64,000 nucleotides of DNA from Arthrobacter sulfonylureivorans (lineage in GTDB: Bacteria; Actinomycetota; Actinomycetes; Actinomycetales; Micrococcaceae), in contig RJAE01000005.1 in assembly GCA_004000035.1 (NCBI GenBank), forward strand, positions 186,001 through 250,000, in the 5' to 3' direction. The notes beneath the pieces were generated by a model. The model was not told the origin of the DNA and did not search any database. It was given only the letters and a program-made list of their open reading frames with translations. This document shows positions 8,508 through 18,218 of the stretch, piece after piece (the first letter of the stretch is position 1; every line of letters begins with the position of its first letter). Made by a program: the position numbers and the translations under genes.

Positions 8508-9164
8508 TCAGTTGGTGGTCACTGCCGCCAGCGTGGCATCCGCGTCGTTGCGCAGTTCCACCAAGGCGATTTCGTCGGTGTCCATGGCGCAGGACGCGGT
8601 GAGGGTGGCCCGGCCGGCCGGGGTGGCCTGCCAGGATGCCACCTGGTAGGTGTAACCGGACTTACCGGTCACCCACAGGGTGAGGATGCCGTCCTGGGGC
8701 AACTTCTCCCCGGCCACGTCCATCTCCGTCCCCCAGGTCTTGTGCACCAGGGCCAGCTCAACCTGCAGGCCGCCGTCGGCAGTCATGGTGTAGGTATCCG
8801 ACGGCGGTTGCGGCTGCTGGGCCAGCAGCGGCCCGACCGATGCCCCGGCCACCAGGCACACCCCCGCCACGGCTGCCACCAGCCCGGTCCACCGGCGTCG
8901 TTCTTTCCGGCGCCGCAGGGCCAGTTCATCCACGAGTTCGCGGGTGCGTTCCTCGAGTTCTTGCGGCGGCGGGGATTCCAAGTCCAGCGCCGCGCCGCGT
9001 GGCAGCGCGTCCAACAGATCCGGCAGCGATTCCAGTTCGGCCGCGTCACGCCGGCACTCCAGGCAGTCCGCCAGATGCTCTTCGAATGCCGCCCGCTCAT
9101 GACGGTCCAGCCCGCCCAGGATATAGAGGCCGAGCAGTTGGTGCTGTTCCTCGCTGGTGTTCAC
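8508..9164 (-). CDS. RskA-like transmembrane anti-sigma factor
   Basis: A 218-residue anti-sigma factor. The N-terminal cytoplasmic domain carries the zinc anti-sigma motif H-x3-C-x2-C (His30, Cys34, Cys37 in EEHLADCLECRRD). A charged stretch RRRKERRRW then precedes one transmembrane helix (about 92-112), and the extracytoplasmic C-terminal domain (about 113-218) is of the RskA type. It should hold the adjacent sigma factor inactive at the membrane until regulated proteolysis. The GTG start (9162-9164) overlaps the sigma stop codon as GTGA, so the two are translationally coupled. Confidence 0.9.
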   Translation of the reverse strand: MNTSEEQHQLLGLYILGGLDRHERAAFEEHLADCLECRRDAAELESLPDLLDALPRGAALDLESPPPQELEERTRELVDELALRRRKERRRWTGLVAAVAGVCLVAGASVGPLLAQQPQPPSDTYTMTADGGLQVELALVHKTWGTEMDVAGEKLPQDGILTLWVTGKSGYTYQVASWQATPAGRATLTASCAMDTDEIALVELRNDADATLAAVTTN

Positions 9165-9658
9165 GACTGACCCACCCCCATCTCATCCAGTACCGACCGC
9201 AGGGCCTTCGCGGCATAAAACGCGCGCGACTTCACGGTGCCCAGCGGAATGCCCAGCGACTGCGCAGCCTCGGCAGCGGTGAGCCGCTGGTAGTGCAGGG
9301 CCAAAATGATGTTGCGGTGGTCCGTACTGATTCGTGCCAGGGCTTCCTCCATGACCACGCGCAGCAGTAGTCGATCAAACTGGTCTTCTTCAATGGCGGG
9401 CTCGTCCTCGCCCCATCCGGTCTCCTCCGGCCTACGGCTGCGGCGCCGGTAACCGTCGATGATGACGTGCCGGGCAGTCTGGTACAGGTAGCCGCGCATA
9501 TTCTCCGTTTCCGGGCCGCGCTTCCACACCCGCAGGATCGTTTCCTGGACAACGTCCTCCACTTGGTCCGCGTTGGAGGTGGCGGCGCGCACGAACCGCC
9601 GCAGCGCTGTGGCATGCTCGCGGTAGAGACGGGCCACAGCCTCGTCATCGAGTGACAC
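9161..9658 (-). CDS. ECF-family RNA polymerase sigma factor
   Basis: A 165-residue extracytoplasmic-function sigma factor. Region 2 includes LYREHATALRRFVRAATSNADQVEDVVQETILRVWKR and GYLYQTARHVIIDGYRRRSRR; region 4 includes LALHYQRLTAAEAAQSLGIPLGTVKSRAFYAAKALR, the helix-turn-helix. The GTG at 9656-9658 is chosen because a GGAGGAGG ribosome site sits about 8 bases upstream; the much longer open frame to 10540 runs across the divergent lipoprotein gene and is not coding. Its promoter region has TGAACC-N16-CGTC, matching the motif before the divergent lipoprotein gene, which suggests autoregulation. Confidence 0.93.
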   Translation of the reverse strand: MSLDDEAVARLYREHATALRRFVRAATSNADQVEDVVQETILRVWKRGPETENMRGYLYQTARHVIIDGYRRRSRRPEETGWGEDEPAIEEDQFDRLLLRVVMEEALARISTDHRNIILALHYQRLTAAEAAQSLGIPLGTVKSRAFYAAKALRSVLDEMGVGQS

Positions 9659-9754
9659 GGCCGCCTCCTCCCTGGCCGGGAACCGCCCTGTCGCTAACCG
9701 ACGGCGGTCGCTAACCGGCGGCGCCGGTGCCGTCCCGGCTCTTCTATCCAGTAC

Positions 9755-9780
9755 GACGACGGCGGCGGCCTTCCGGTTCA
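9755..9780 (-). promoter_or_regulatory. Candidate ECF-type promoter of the sigma/anti-sigma operon
   Basis: On the minus strand TGAACC (9775-9780) is followed after 16 bases by CGTC (9755-9758), a typical bipartite ECF promoter of the AAC/CGT type. It lies about 97 bp upstream of the sigma GTG. Confidence 0.6.
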
Positions 9781-9826
9781 GCCGCACCGAAAATCGCCAG
9801 TGGCGGAAATCCCGATCGCCCGGCGT

Positions 9827-9853
9827 TGAACCATTGTGGGCGCGTGCGGCGTC
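9827..9853 (+). promoter_or_regulatory. Candidate ECF-type promoter of the lipoprotein gene
   Basis: TGAACC (9827-9832), 17 bases, CGTC (9850-9853), about 70 bp upstream of the lipoprotein ATG. The same two elements with almost the same spacing stand before the divergent sigma operon. Confidence 0.6.
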
Positions 9854-9925
9854 TTTTCCAATAGCGGGTCGCGCCCCGCGGCACCGCACTCCGGGCAGCA
9901 CCCGGGAGACGGCAAAGGAACCCTC

Positions 9926-10471
9926 ATGAAAATCACACAGACAGCCCGGGCCGCCCTGCTGGCCGCTGGCATGCTGGTCCTGGTCGGTTGTGGCGGCAAC
10001 TCCGGCACGGAAGAGCCCGCAGCGACACAGGCGCCGCCGGCGAGCGAATCCGGCATGGCCACAGAATCGTCTTCCCCGCAGATGTCGGAGGGCGGGCAGA
10101 CCGGCGGGGAAATGGCCGGCGCTACCGACACGCTGGCCACCGCGGACACCAACCTCGGCAAAATCGTTGTAGACGGGGCAGGCATGACGGTCTACTACTT
10201 CACCAAAGACGTTCCCGACTCGGGCAAGAGCGCCTGCACTGGCGATTGCTTGGCGGCGTGGCCGCCTGTGCTGGCTGAGACAGAGCCGAAACTCGACGGA
10301 GTCACCGCCAAGGTCGGGCTCATCGACACTCCCGATGGGAAGCACCAAGTCACCCTCAACGGCATGCCCCTCTACTACTGGGCCCAGGACAAAGCCCCCG
10401 GCGACACCACCGGGCAGGACGTGAACGAGGTCTGGTACGTCGTCGCCCCCAACGGAGACATGATCAAGTAA
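9926..10471 (+). CDS. Secreted lipoprotein with Yx(FWY)xxD repeats (COG4315 type)
   Basis: A 181-residue exported lipoprotein. The signal peptide ends in the lipobox LVLVGC, with Cys at about residue 20, followed by a low-complexity Ser/Ala/Pro linker. Two copies of the family repeat follow: VYYFTKDVPDSGKSACTGDC with LAAWPPVL, and LYYWAQDKAPGDTTGQDVNEVWYVV near the C-terminus. The function of this family is not established; the cell-surface location is clear from the lipobox. The ATG at 9926 has AAAGGA upstream; the 30 extra upstream codons are not signal-like. It is divergent from the ECF sigma gene and carries the same promoter motif, so it is the best candidate target of that sigma factor. 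Confidence 0.88.
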   Translation: MKITQTARAALLAAGMLVLVGCGGNSGTEEPAATQAPPASESGMATESSSPQMSEGGQTGGEMAGATDTLATADTNLGKIVVDGAGMTVYYFTKDVPDSGKSACTGDCLAAWPPVLAETEPKLDGVTAKVGLIDTPDGKHQVTLNGMPLYYWAQDKAPGDTTGQDVNEVWYVVAPNGDMIK

Positions 10472-10667
10472 TCCGCGCCACCATCCGCCCGCAGCTGCCC
10501 AGTTGGGGCAGGGTAGCTGCGGGTTCCCTTGCCACGGCACGTCCGCCTGCGCTCCCCGGTCCGTGCTCGCAGAGGCCGCGCCAGCAGCCTGCCTCCACAG
10601 GCGCGGTTCGGGAACCGGATGTCCACACCCGTCCGCCCCGGGATAGCTGGCAGGGCTGCCGCCGTCT

Positions 10668-10680
10668 TACCGTGAAGCCA
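10668..10680 (+). promoter_or_regulatory. Leaderless promoter: -10 TACCGT, 6 nt, ATG
   Basis: TACCGT is followed by six bases and the ATG of the RadC-like fragment at 10680. Confidence 0.4.
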
Positions 10681-11054
10681 TGGACAGCCATACCAGCATT
10701 GCCGAGATGCCCGAAGAAGACCGGCCGCGCGAGCGCCTTGCGCGTTTCGGAATGCGCCGACTGCGCGACGCCGAAGTCATGGCGCTGGTGGTTGGCTCCG
10801 GATCGCGCACGGCCAGCAGCGTCGAACTGGCGCACGCGGTCCTGAAGAAACTGGGAGGTCCGGCCGGGCTTCGGGAAGCCTCGGTCGAGGAACTGCTGGC
10901 CGTCCCGGGGGTGGGCGGAGCGCTGGCCGCCCGCATTGCCGGCGCCATGGAACTGGCGCGACGGGCGGCTGCACGCGAACGGATCAGCGCTGCGGGCGCC
11001 AAACCACCATCGCTTGGCTGCGCGGACGAGGCCGCTGGCCGCGGACCAGACTGA
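10680..11054 (+). CDS. RadC-like N-terminal (UPF0758) domain only; truncated
   Basis: A 124-residue protein whose first ~105 residues match the helix-hairpin-helix N-terminal domain of RadC/UPF0758 proteins (PRERLARFGMRRLRDAEVMALV, GGPAGLREASVEELLAVPGVGGALAARI, AMELARRAA). The JAB/MPN metal-binding domain with its HxHxD motif, which makes up the C-terminal half of normal ~220-residue members, is absent. After ERISAAG the frame continues as antisense of the 3' end of hspR, overlapping it by 71 bp, and stops. It is probably a 3'-deleted remnant; a stand-alone DNA-binding domain is possible, since the frame is intact and a promoter-like sequence precedes it. The biological role of even full-length RadC is unsettled. 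Confidence 0.7.
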   Translation: MDSHTSIAEMPEEDRPRERLARFGMRRLRDAEVMALVVGSGSRTASSVELAHAVLKKLGGPAGLREASVEELLAVPGVGGALAARIAGAMELARRAAARERISAAGAKPPSLGCADEAAGRGPD

Positions 11055-11403
11055 CCACGTCGCCGGCAAGCCCGGCGGCGAACACGCGGCTGGAATCGGC
11101 GCGGCGCTGCCTGGCCATCAGTTCCTCGGACAGGTCCTGGACCTGGGCCCGCAGGGCTGCCACCTCGTTCTGCAGCTGGAGGATGCGCTTGATCCCTTCC
11201 AGTGAGACGCCTTCCTGGGACAGCCGCTGGACTTCGCGCAGCGTGTTCACATCCTGCTGGGAGTAGCGGCGCTGTCTGCCCCGCTGGCGCGATGGGGAGA
11301 CCAGCCCCAGGCGGTCATACTGGCGCAGGGTCTGCGGGTGCATGTCGGCCAGTTCGGCGGCCACCGAAATCACGAAAATCGGCGCATTCATATCTATACC
11401 CAC
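10984..11403 (-). CDS. hspR: HspR, MerR-type heat-shock repressor
   Basis: A 139-residue MerR-family repressor of the heat-shock regulon; it binds HAIR sites, with DnaK as co-repressor in Streptomyces. The N-terminal winged helix is VISVAAELADMHPQTLRQYDRLGLVSPSRQRGRQRRYSQQD (about 8-50), followed by the coiled-coil dimerisation helix LQLQNEVAALRAQVQDLSEELMARQRR. The GTG at 11403 is chosen because GGAGGGAG lies at good distance; the internal ATG four codons later is an alternative. It is the last gene of the dnaK-grpE-dnaJ-hspR operon, 68 bp after dnaJ, and so forms an autoregulatory loop. Confidence 0.95.
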   Translation of the reverse strand: MGIDMNAPIFVISVAAELADMHPQTLRQYDRLGLVSPSRQRGRQRRYSQQDVNTLREVQRLSQEGVSLEGIKRILQLQNEVAALRAQVQDLSEELMARQRRADSSRVFAAGLAGDVVSLVRGQRPRPRSQAMVVWRPQR

Positions 11404-11471
11404 GGTGCTCTCCCTCCTGCGCTGCGCGCGTTTTCCGCCCGGTCCTTCCGGTCTGCTGAAACTCCGACCGG

Positions 11472-12437
11472 CTACAACCGCGCCTTGGCGGCAAGGTTGC
11501 CGCGCGGATCGGATCCGGCGGTCGCCGCCGCGAAGGCGTTGACCGCGTCTTCTGCCTCCTTGCCAAGGTTCTGCGGGACCACCACGTCGATGGTTACCAG
11601 CAGGTCACCGGTGTTCTTCGCGGTCTTCACCCCGCGTCCCTTCACGCGCAGCGTCCGACCGGACGGCGTTCCGGCCGGCACCTTGACCTTGACGAGTTCA
11701 CCGGCCAGTGTAGGCACTTCGATCTGCGCCCCCAGCGCGGCCTCCGGGAAGGTCACCGGGACGTGGATGCGGATGTTGTCGCCGTCACGCTGGAAAAAGG
11801 TATGTGGCTTGACGTTGACGGTCACCATCAGGTCGCCTGCACCGGCCGGACCCGGCTGGCCCTTGCCGCGGACGCGGACCTTCTGCCCGTCCTTAATGCC
11901 GGCGGGGATCCGCACATCGATGACCTCGCCGCTGGGCTCGCGCAATCCGATGGTGGTGCCGTTGATGGAACCGGCAAAGGAAATGCTGGTGCTCGCGGTG
12001 CGGTCCGCACCCTTGCGCGGCGCCTGCTGCTGGTAGCCGCCGAATCCGCCGAACAGGTCGGCGAACTCCGGCGGAACGTTTCCCGAGGAACTGGTGCGGG
12101 TGCGGGCACCCTGGCCGAACAGGTTGCCGAAAATGTCCTCGAAGCCGCCGGCCCCCGGCCCACCGGCGCCCCCCGGGCCTCCGGCGCTGAAGCGGGCGCC
12201 GCTGCCCATCGCCCGGATCGCGTCGTATTGCTCGCGTTCCTGCGGGTCGGACAGGACCGAGTACGCCTCGGAGACGTCCTTGAACTTCTTCTCCGACGCG
12301 GCGTCGCCCGAGTTGGTGTCCGGATGGTGCGTCCGGGCGAGTTTGCGGTACGCCTTCTTGATGTCGGCGTCGGACGCATCTTTGGAGACACCGAGGATCT
12401 TGTAGAAGTCTTTCTCGACCCAGTCCTGGCTAGCCAT
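11472..12437 (-). CDS. dnaJ: DnaJ-type co-chaperone lacking the zinc-finger domain
   Basis: A 321-residue J-domain co-chaperone that stimulates DnaK ATPase and delivers substrates. The J domain is at about residues 8-72 ([31 protein letters not shown], with the HPD motif), followed by a Gly-rich linker with [12 protein letters not shown], then the two beta-barrel substrate-binding domains. The CxxCxGxG zinc repeats of classical DnaJ are absent, so it is a class II (CbpA-like) protein. The ATG at 12437 follows AAAGGAGG; eight further upstream codons are not conserved. The gene is separated from grpE by a 122-bp gap holding a strong hairpin. Confidence 0.94.
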   Translation of the reverse strand: MASQDWVEKDFYKILGVSKDASDADIKKAYRKLARTHHPDTNSGDAASEKKFKDVSEAYSVLSDPQEREQYDAIRAMGSGARFSAGGPGGAGGPGAGGFEDIFGNLFGQGARTRTSSSGNVPPEFADLFGGFGGYQQQAPRKGADRTASTSISFAGSINGTTIGLREPSGEVIDVRIPAGIKDGQKVRVRGKGQPGPAGAGDLMVTVNVKPHTFFQRDGDNIRIHVPVTFPEAALGAQIEVPTLAGELVKVKVPAGTPSGRTLRVKGRGVKTAKNTGDLLVTIDVVVPQNLGKEAEDAVNAFAAATAGSDPRGNLAAKARL

Positions 12438-12488
12438 GCAGGCGCCTCCTTTCAGTTTCACAAAGTCTATGGGCCTTCCGGCCCGGAC

Positions 12489-12532
12489 GATGACGGGTTG
12501 GCCTCCGGCGGACCGGAAACCAACCCGTCATC
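12489..12532 (-). terminator. Intercistronic hairpin between grpE and dnaJ
   Basis: A perfect 13-bp stem (GATGACGGGTTGG at 12489-12501 pairing with 12520-12532) with an 18-base loop. There is no U-tract after it on the transcribed strand, and a second small GC-rich hairpin (GGGCCTTCCGGCCC) follows. It may be an attenuator, processing site or mRNA-stability element inside the heat-shock operon rather than a full terminator. Confidence 0.55.
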
Positions 12533-12559
12533 TGTTCCGTCATGGCACCCTGGCGGGCG

Positions 12560-13231
12560 TCATTCCGCCGGTACAGCCACCACTACCTGGGCCGCGCGCA
12601 GCACGCGGTCGCCCGACTTGTAGCCCAGGCGCAGGATCTGGCTGACCGAGTCCACTTCCACCTCTGCATCGGGCTGCTGCATCAAGGCCTCGTGGATGTT
12701 CGGGTCGAACTCCACGCCGGTCTCCTCGATACGGGTCAGGCCGTAGGTCGCCAGCACGCTGTCCAGCTTGGTGGCAATGGCAGCGAACGGGCCGTCGGCC
12801 AGGTCGCCGTGCTGGCGTGCCGCGTCGATGTCGTCGAGGACCGGAAGCAGCGAGTTCATGACACCGATGACAGCCATTTCGCCGGCCACCGCACGGTCGC
12901 GTTCGACCCGCTTGCGGTAGTTCACGTACTCGGCTTGCAGTCGGAGCAGGTCGTTCTTGAGCTCCTCTGCTTCCTGCGACGTGGTGCCCTGGGCAACGGA
13001 CTCCCCCGCCGGGACCTCGGCCCCGTTGAGGATCTCCTCAGCCTGGGCCAGCGCGTCCGCGTCCGCACCCTGACCGGCGGCGGGAGTCTTTTCCGCTGCC
13101 TGGTCCGCGTTGCCGTTGCCGGCATCGGCGGCAGCTCCGCGGACCTTTCCGGTCTCCGGATCGATCTTGCGGTTGTCGCGGAAGTTCACCGGCTCTGACT
13201 GGCGTTCTTCTTCGTTACCGTTTTCCGCCAT
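12560..13231 (-). CDS. grpE: GrpE nucleotide exchange factor
   Basis: A 223-residue nucleotide-exchange factor that releases ADP from DnaK. The acidic, disordered N-terminal ~75 residues are followed by the long dimeric coiled coil (AQEILNGAEV through EELKNDLLRLQAEYVNYRKRVERDR, about 75-120) and the C-terminal beta domain (FDPNIHEALMQQPDAEVEVDSVSQILRLGYKSGDRVLRAAQVVV). It starts 2 bp after the dnaK stop codon, so the two are tightly coupled. The length is typical for actinobacteria. Confidence 0.97.
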   Translation of the reverse strand: MAENGNEEERQSEPVNFRDNRKIDPETGKVRGAAADAGNGNADQAAEKTPAAGQGADADALAQAEEILNGAEVPAGESVAQGTTSQEAEELKNDLLRLQAEYVNYRKRVERDRAVAGEMAVIGVMNSLLPVLDDIDAARQHGDLADGPFAAIATKLDSVLATYGLTRIEETGVEFDPNIHEALMQQPDAEVEVDSVSQILRLGYKSGDRVLRAAQVVVAVPAE

Positions 13232-13233
13232 GG

Positions 13234-15129
<1,896 letters not shown>

Positions 15130-15201
15130 CTACGGCCTTGTTCACTGTGGCGGCCCGGTCGTCGGGTCTAAACCGACGGCTGCCGCCAGGGAACGGCGGC
15201 T

Positions 15202-15222
15202 GTTGAGCCTTCTGCACTCAAG
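15202..15222 (-). promoter_or_regulatory. HAIR operator, proximal (dnaK)
   Basis: GTTGAGC-N7-ACTCAAG (read on the plus strand), matching HAIR at 12 of 14 arm positions. It overlaps the last two bases of the -10 hexamer of the dnaK promoter. Confidence 0.8.
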
Positions 15223-15248
15223 TTTACTCAGGCCCTCGGCTTTGTCAA
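15221..15248 (-). promoter_or_regulatory. dnaK promoter
   Basis: On the minus strand TTGACA (15243-15248), 16-bp spacer, TAAACT (15221-15226): a good housekeeping-type promoter about 120 bp before the dnaK start, placed between two HAIR sites. Confidence 0.75.
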
Positions 15249-15252
15249 CCAA

Positions 15253-15273
15253 GTTGAGCGTACTCCACTCAAC
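15253..15273 (-). promoter_or_regulatory. HAIR operator, distal (dnaK)
   Basis: GTTGAGC-N7-ACTCAAC, a symmetrical HAIR-like inverted repeat (11 of 14 arm positions), four bases upstream of the -35 hexamer of the dnaK promoter. Confidence 0.75.
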
Positions 15274-15364
15274 TTTAGAGGGTGGCCGTGAGACGACGAC
15301 GGCGGGGGCGCTGGTGGTTACCCCCGCCCCCGCCGTTCGTCAGCGGCCCGCGGCCGCCCCGGTC

Positions 15365-17509
15365 TCAGTCCGCGGCGTGCCCACTGCCCGCTGCCACCAG
15401 TTCGCGCTCCCGCGACTCTTTCCGGGCGAGCTTGGACGGCCACCAGATGTTCGGCCCGATGTCGTACGACAGCGCCGGGATCAGCAGCGAGCGCACCAGC
15501 ACCGTGTCCAGCAGGACGCCGAAGGCCACGATGAACGCGAGCTGGCCCAGGAACAGAATCGGGATGACGCCGAGGGCGGCAAAGGTAGCAGCCAGCACCA
15601 CGCCGGCCGAGGTAATGACGCCACCGGTGGAGCCCAGCCCGCGCAGAATGCCGGGCCGGGTTCCCAGCCGCAGCGATTCCTCGCGCACGCGGGTCATCAG
15701 GAAGATGTTGTAGTCGATCCCCAGCGCTACCAGGAAGACGAAACCGTACAGCGGCACCGTGGCATCCGCCCCCGGGAACCCGAAGACATGGTTGAAGACC
15801 AGCGCGGAGACGCCCAACGCGGTCAGGTAGGACAGCGCCACGGACAGGATCAACAACACCGGCGCCAGGATGGAGCGCAGCAGCAAGATCAGGACGAGCA
15901 GGATGACGCCGAGCACCATCGGCGTGATCTTCAGCAGGTCGGCCTGCGCCGTGACGTTCGTGTCCAGCGCAACCGCCGTGACGCCGCCAACCAAGGCCTG
16001 CGGATCGGCCGCGTCCAGTGCGGTGCGCAGGTCGGCAACGGTGGCCTCGGCCGCGTCTGAGTCCGGCACATCCTGCAGCGTCGCATTAATCATCACCCGG
16101 CCGTCGAGCTCCACCACCTGGTCGTCACGGGTGAAGAACTCGGCGGAGGCGACCCCGTCCTCGCTGCGGACCACCTCCAGCACCTGGTCCCGCTTGCCGC
16201 TGTCGGCGACGACGACGGCCGGGCTGCCGGCGCCGGCGTCGAAATGGCGAACCAAGGCGTCCTGCCCGTCCGCCGAATCCGTCTTCACCAGGACCAGCTC
16301 CGACTGCGGGACACCGTGGGCCTGCAGCTGCAGCACACCCATCGCCCCGGCGACCAGCAGCAGTACCGAAACCATCCAGGTGGCCCGGGGCATCCGTGCC
16401 ACCAGATTGGCCACGCGCAGCCACAACCCGCGCATGCCCTCGGTTCCGGCCACCGCGTTTTCGGGTGGGGCGACGTGGGCGTGGTGCCCCGGGCGGGGCA
16501 CGATGGGCCAAAAGGCGCTGCGTCCGGTCAACAGCAGGACTGCGGGCAGGAACGTCAGCGCCGCCAGCACCGCGAACACAATGCCAATGGCGGCGATGGG
16601 ACCCAGGCTGCGGTTGGAGTTCAGGTCGGAGAACAGCAGGCACAGCAGCGCCAGGATCACGGTGGCTCCGGAAGCTGCAATCGGTTCGACCGCACCCCGG
16701 TAGGCGGTCTTCATCGCCGCCCACTTCGACTCATGCTCCCCCAGCGCCTCGCGATATCGGGCCGTCAGCAGCAAGGCGTAGTCGGTGGCGGCGCCGATCA
16801 CCAGGATGGAGAGGATGCCTTGGCTCTGGCCGCTGAGCTGGATCCAGCCCTGCAGGGCAAACCAGTACACCACCAGGATGGCCGCACAGAGCGCGAACAC
16901 GGAGGTCAGCAGCACCAAGAAGGGCAGCAGGAGCGCGCGGTAGACCAGCAACAGGATCACGAACACGGCACCCAGCGCCACGCCCAGCAGCAACCCGTCA
17001 ATGCCGCCGAAGGCCTCCACCAGATCGGCGATGAACCCGGCCGGGCCGGTCACATAGCCGGTGGCGGATTCCGGAAGCTCGGCCGCCAGGACCGCGCGCA
17101 GGTCGGTGACCACGTCGCCGGCATCCAGGTCTTCCGGCACCGGCACGATGAACTGCACCGCTTGGAAGTCTTCGGACGGGATCGGCCCCACCACTTGATT
17201 CGCACCGCCGCGCTCCAGGCCGGCCGCGTCCGCCAGCCGTTCGGCCAGCGGGGCGTAGTCCGCCAGTTGCTGCGGCTGGATCGGCTCGTCGAATTCGACG
17301 ACGGCGATGGCCGGCACCGCATCGGAGTCGCGGAAGCGCTCCTGCCATTCGCCTGCGGTGGTTGACTCGGCGCTGGCCGGCAGGAAACCGGCCTGATCGT
17401 TGGTGGAGACGTCGGAGAGCTTGCCGAACGTCGGCCCGCCGAGGCCGGCGGCAGCCAACCAGGCGACCACCACCAAGGCGGGGAGGAGCATTCTGAGCCA
17501 GCGGGCCAT
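15365..17509 (-). CDS. MMPL-family RND transporter
   Basis: A 714-residue membrane transporter of the MMPL/YdfJ family, members of which export lipids, drugs or other hydrophobic compounds using the proton gradient. One N-terminal helix is followed by a soluble domain (about 35-165), a block of helices with GAATDYALLLTARYREAL, a second soluble domain (about 370-500), and a second helix block with VALGIDYNIFLMTRVREE. The two D-Y motifs in these blocks are the usual proton-relay sites. The ATG at 17509 has AAGGA about nine bases upstream. A MarR-type regulator is transcribed divergently 120 bp away and probably controls it. Confidence 0.93.
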   Translation of the reverse strand: MARWLRMLLPALVVVAWLAAAGLGGPTFGKLSDVSTNDQAGFLPASAESTTAGEWQERFRDSDAVPAIAVVEFDEPIQPQQLADYAPLAERLADAAGLERGGANQVVGPIPSEDFQAVQFIVPVPEDLDAGDVVTDLRAVLAAELPESATGYVTGPAGFIADLVEAFGGIDGLLLGVALGAVFVILLLVYRALLLPFLVLLTSVFALCAAILVVYWFALQGWIQLSGQSQGILSILVIGAATDYALLLTARYREALGEHESKWAAMKTAYRGAVEPIAASGATVILALLCLLFSDLNSNRSLGPIAAIGIVFAVLAALTFLPAVLLLTGRSAFWPIVPRPGHHAHVAPPENAVAGTEGMRGLWLRVANLVARMPRATWMVSVLLLVAGAMGVLQLQAHGVPQSELVLVKTDSADGQDALVRHFDAGAGSPAVVVADSGKRDQVLEVVRSEDGVASAEFFTRDDQVVELDGRVMINATLQDVPDSDAAEATVADLRTALDAADPQALVGGVTAVALDTNVTAQADLLKITPMVLGVILLVLILLLRSILAPVLLILSVALSYLTALGVSALVFNHVFGFPGADATVPLYGFVFLVALGIDYNIFLMTRVREESLRLGTRPGILRGLGSTGGVITSAGVVLAATFAALGVIPILFLGQLAFIVAFGVLLDTVLVRSLLIPALSYDIGPNIWWPSKLARKESRERELVAAGSGHAAD

Positions 17510-17561
17510 GGCGATCGATCCTTCGGAATCTAGGCAGCGGAAAACAAGCTCCACTATAGAG

Positions 17562-17596
17562 TAGTTCCACGTTAGAGATAAACCCTCAGTGAACTA
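17562..17596. promoter_or_regulatory. Candidate operator between MMPL and MarR genes
   Basis: TAGTTCCAC (17562-17570) and GTGAACTA (17589-17596) form an imperfect inverted repeat in the 120-bp divergent intergenic region. A TATAGT hexamer lies at 17554-17559. Such a palindrome is expected for a MarR dimer, but the assignment rests only on symmetry and position. Confidence 0.4.
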
Positions 17597-17629
17597 TCCT
17601 GTTGTTGGGTTGATGGAAGGGAGGGGCAC

Positions 17630-18160
17630 GTGGAACAACGCACGGACCGGCTGATGCTGCTCTTGCAGCAGTTCGTCGTTGAGAGCGAGCGCTACGTTGA
17701 AGCGGTCAGCGAACGGGACGCCCTGCACCGCACCGACCTCAACGCCCTCGCGGCGATGGTCCGGGCCGCCGCGGCCGGCCGCACCGTTACTCCCGGCCTG
17801 CTGCGGACCGAACTCCACCTCAGCTCTCCTGCGACCACCGCATTGGTCGACCGGCTGGACCGCTCCGGGCACGTTAATCGCACGCGCAGCGATACGGACC
17901 GCCGCAAGGTGCATCTGGAGCTGACGGACAAGGCCCGCGCCACCGGCGGCGCGATGTTCGCCCCGTTGGCTCGCAACATCGGCCAGGTGCTGGACGGCTA
18001 CCCGGCGGAGGACCGCCAGCGGCTAGCCGGCTTCCTGGCCGACATCATCACCGCCACGTCGGCCGCCTGCGTGGAGGTCGCCGGCCGCGACGGGGACCCG
18101 GGCGGCGACGGGCCCCCAGGCGGCGAAGCTGCGACGGGGACCCCCGGCGTCGACAAATAG
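17630..18160 (+). CDS. MarR-family transcriptional regulator
   Basis: A 176-residue winged-helix regulator. The DNA-binding region is LNALAAMVRAAAAGRTVTPGLLRTELHLSSPATTALVDRLDRSGHVNRTRSDTDRRKVHLELTDKA (about 40-105), with the D-x-R-R-K wing typical of MarR proteins. The last ~30 residues are Gly/Asp/Pro-rich and probably disordered. The GTG at 17630 follows a GGAAGGGAGGGG purine-rich site. Divergence from the MMPL exporter suggests that it represses that gene in response to an exported compound, which is not known. Confidence 0.9.
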   Translation: MEQRTDRLMLLLQQFVVESERYVEAVSERDALHRTDLNALAAMVRAAAAGRTVTPGLLRTELHLSSPATTALVDRLDRSGHVNRTRSDTDRRKVHLELTDKARATGGAMFAPLARNIGQVLDGYPAEDRQRLAGFLADIITATSAACVEVAGRDGDPGGDGPPGGEAATGTPGVDK

Positions 18161-18205
18161 CGCAAGATTCCGGCAGGGCAGCTACGTGCCGGCAGGGGCG
18201 CAGAG

Positions 18206-18218
18206 TAGTCTCCCACTA
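18206..18218 (+). promoter_or_regulatory. Leaderless promoter: -10 TAGTCT, 6 nt, ATG
   Basis: TAGTCT (18206-18211), six bases, then the methyltransferase ATG at 18218; no Shine-Dalgarno site. Confidence 0.5.

Noticed and set aside
9659-10540. Upstream extension of the sigma-factor frame
   Set aside because: It crosses the divergent lipoprotein gene and its promoter; the sigma domain starts at the GTG with a strong ribosome site at 9658.
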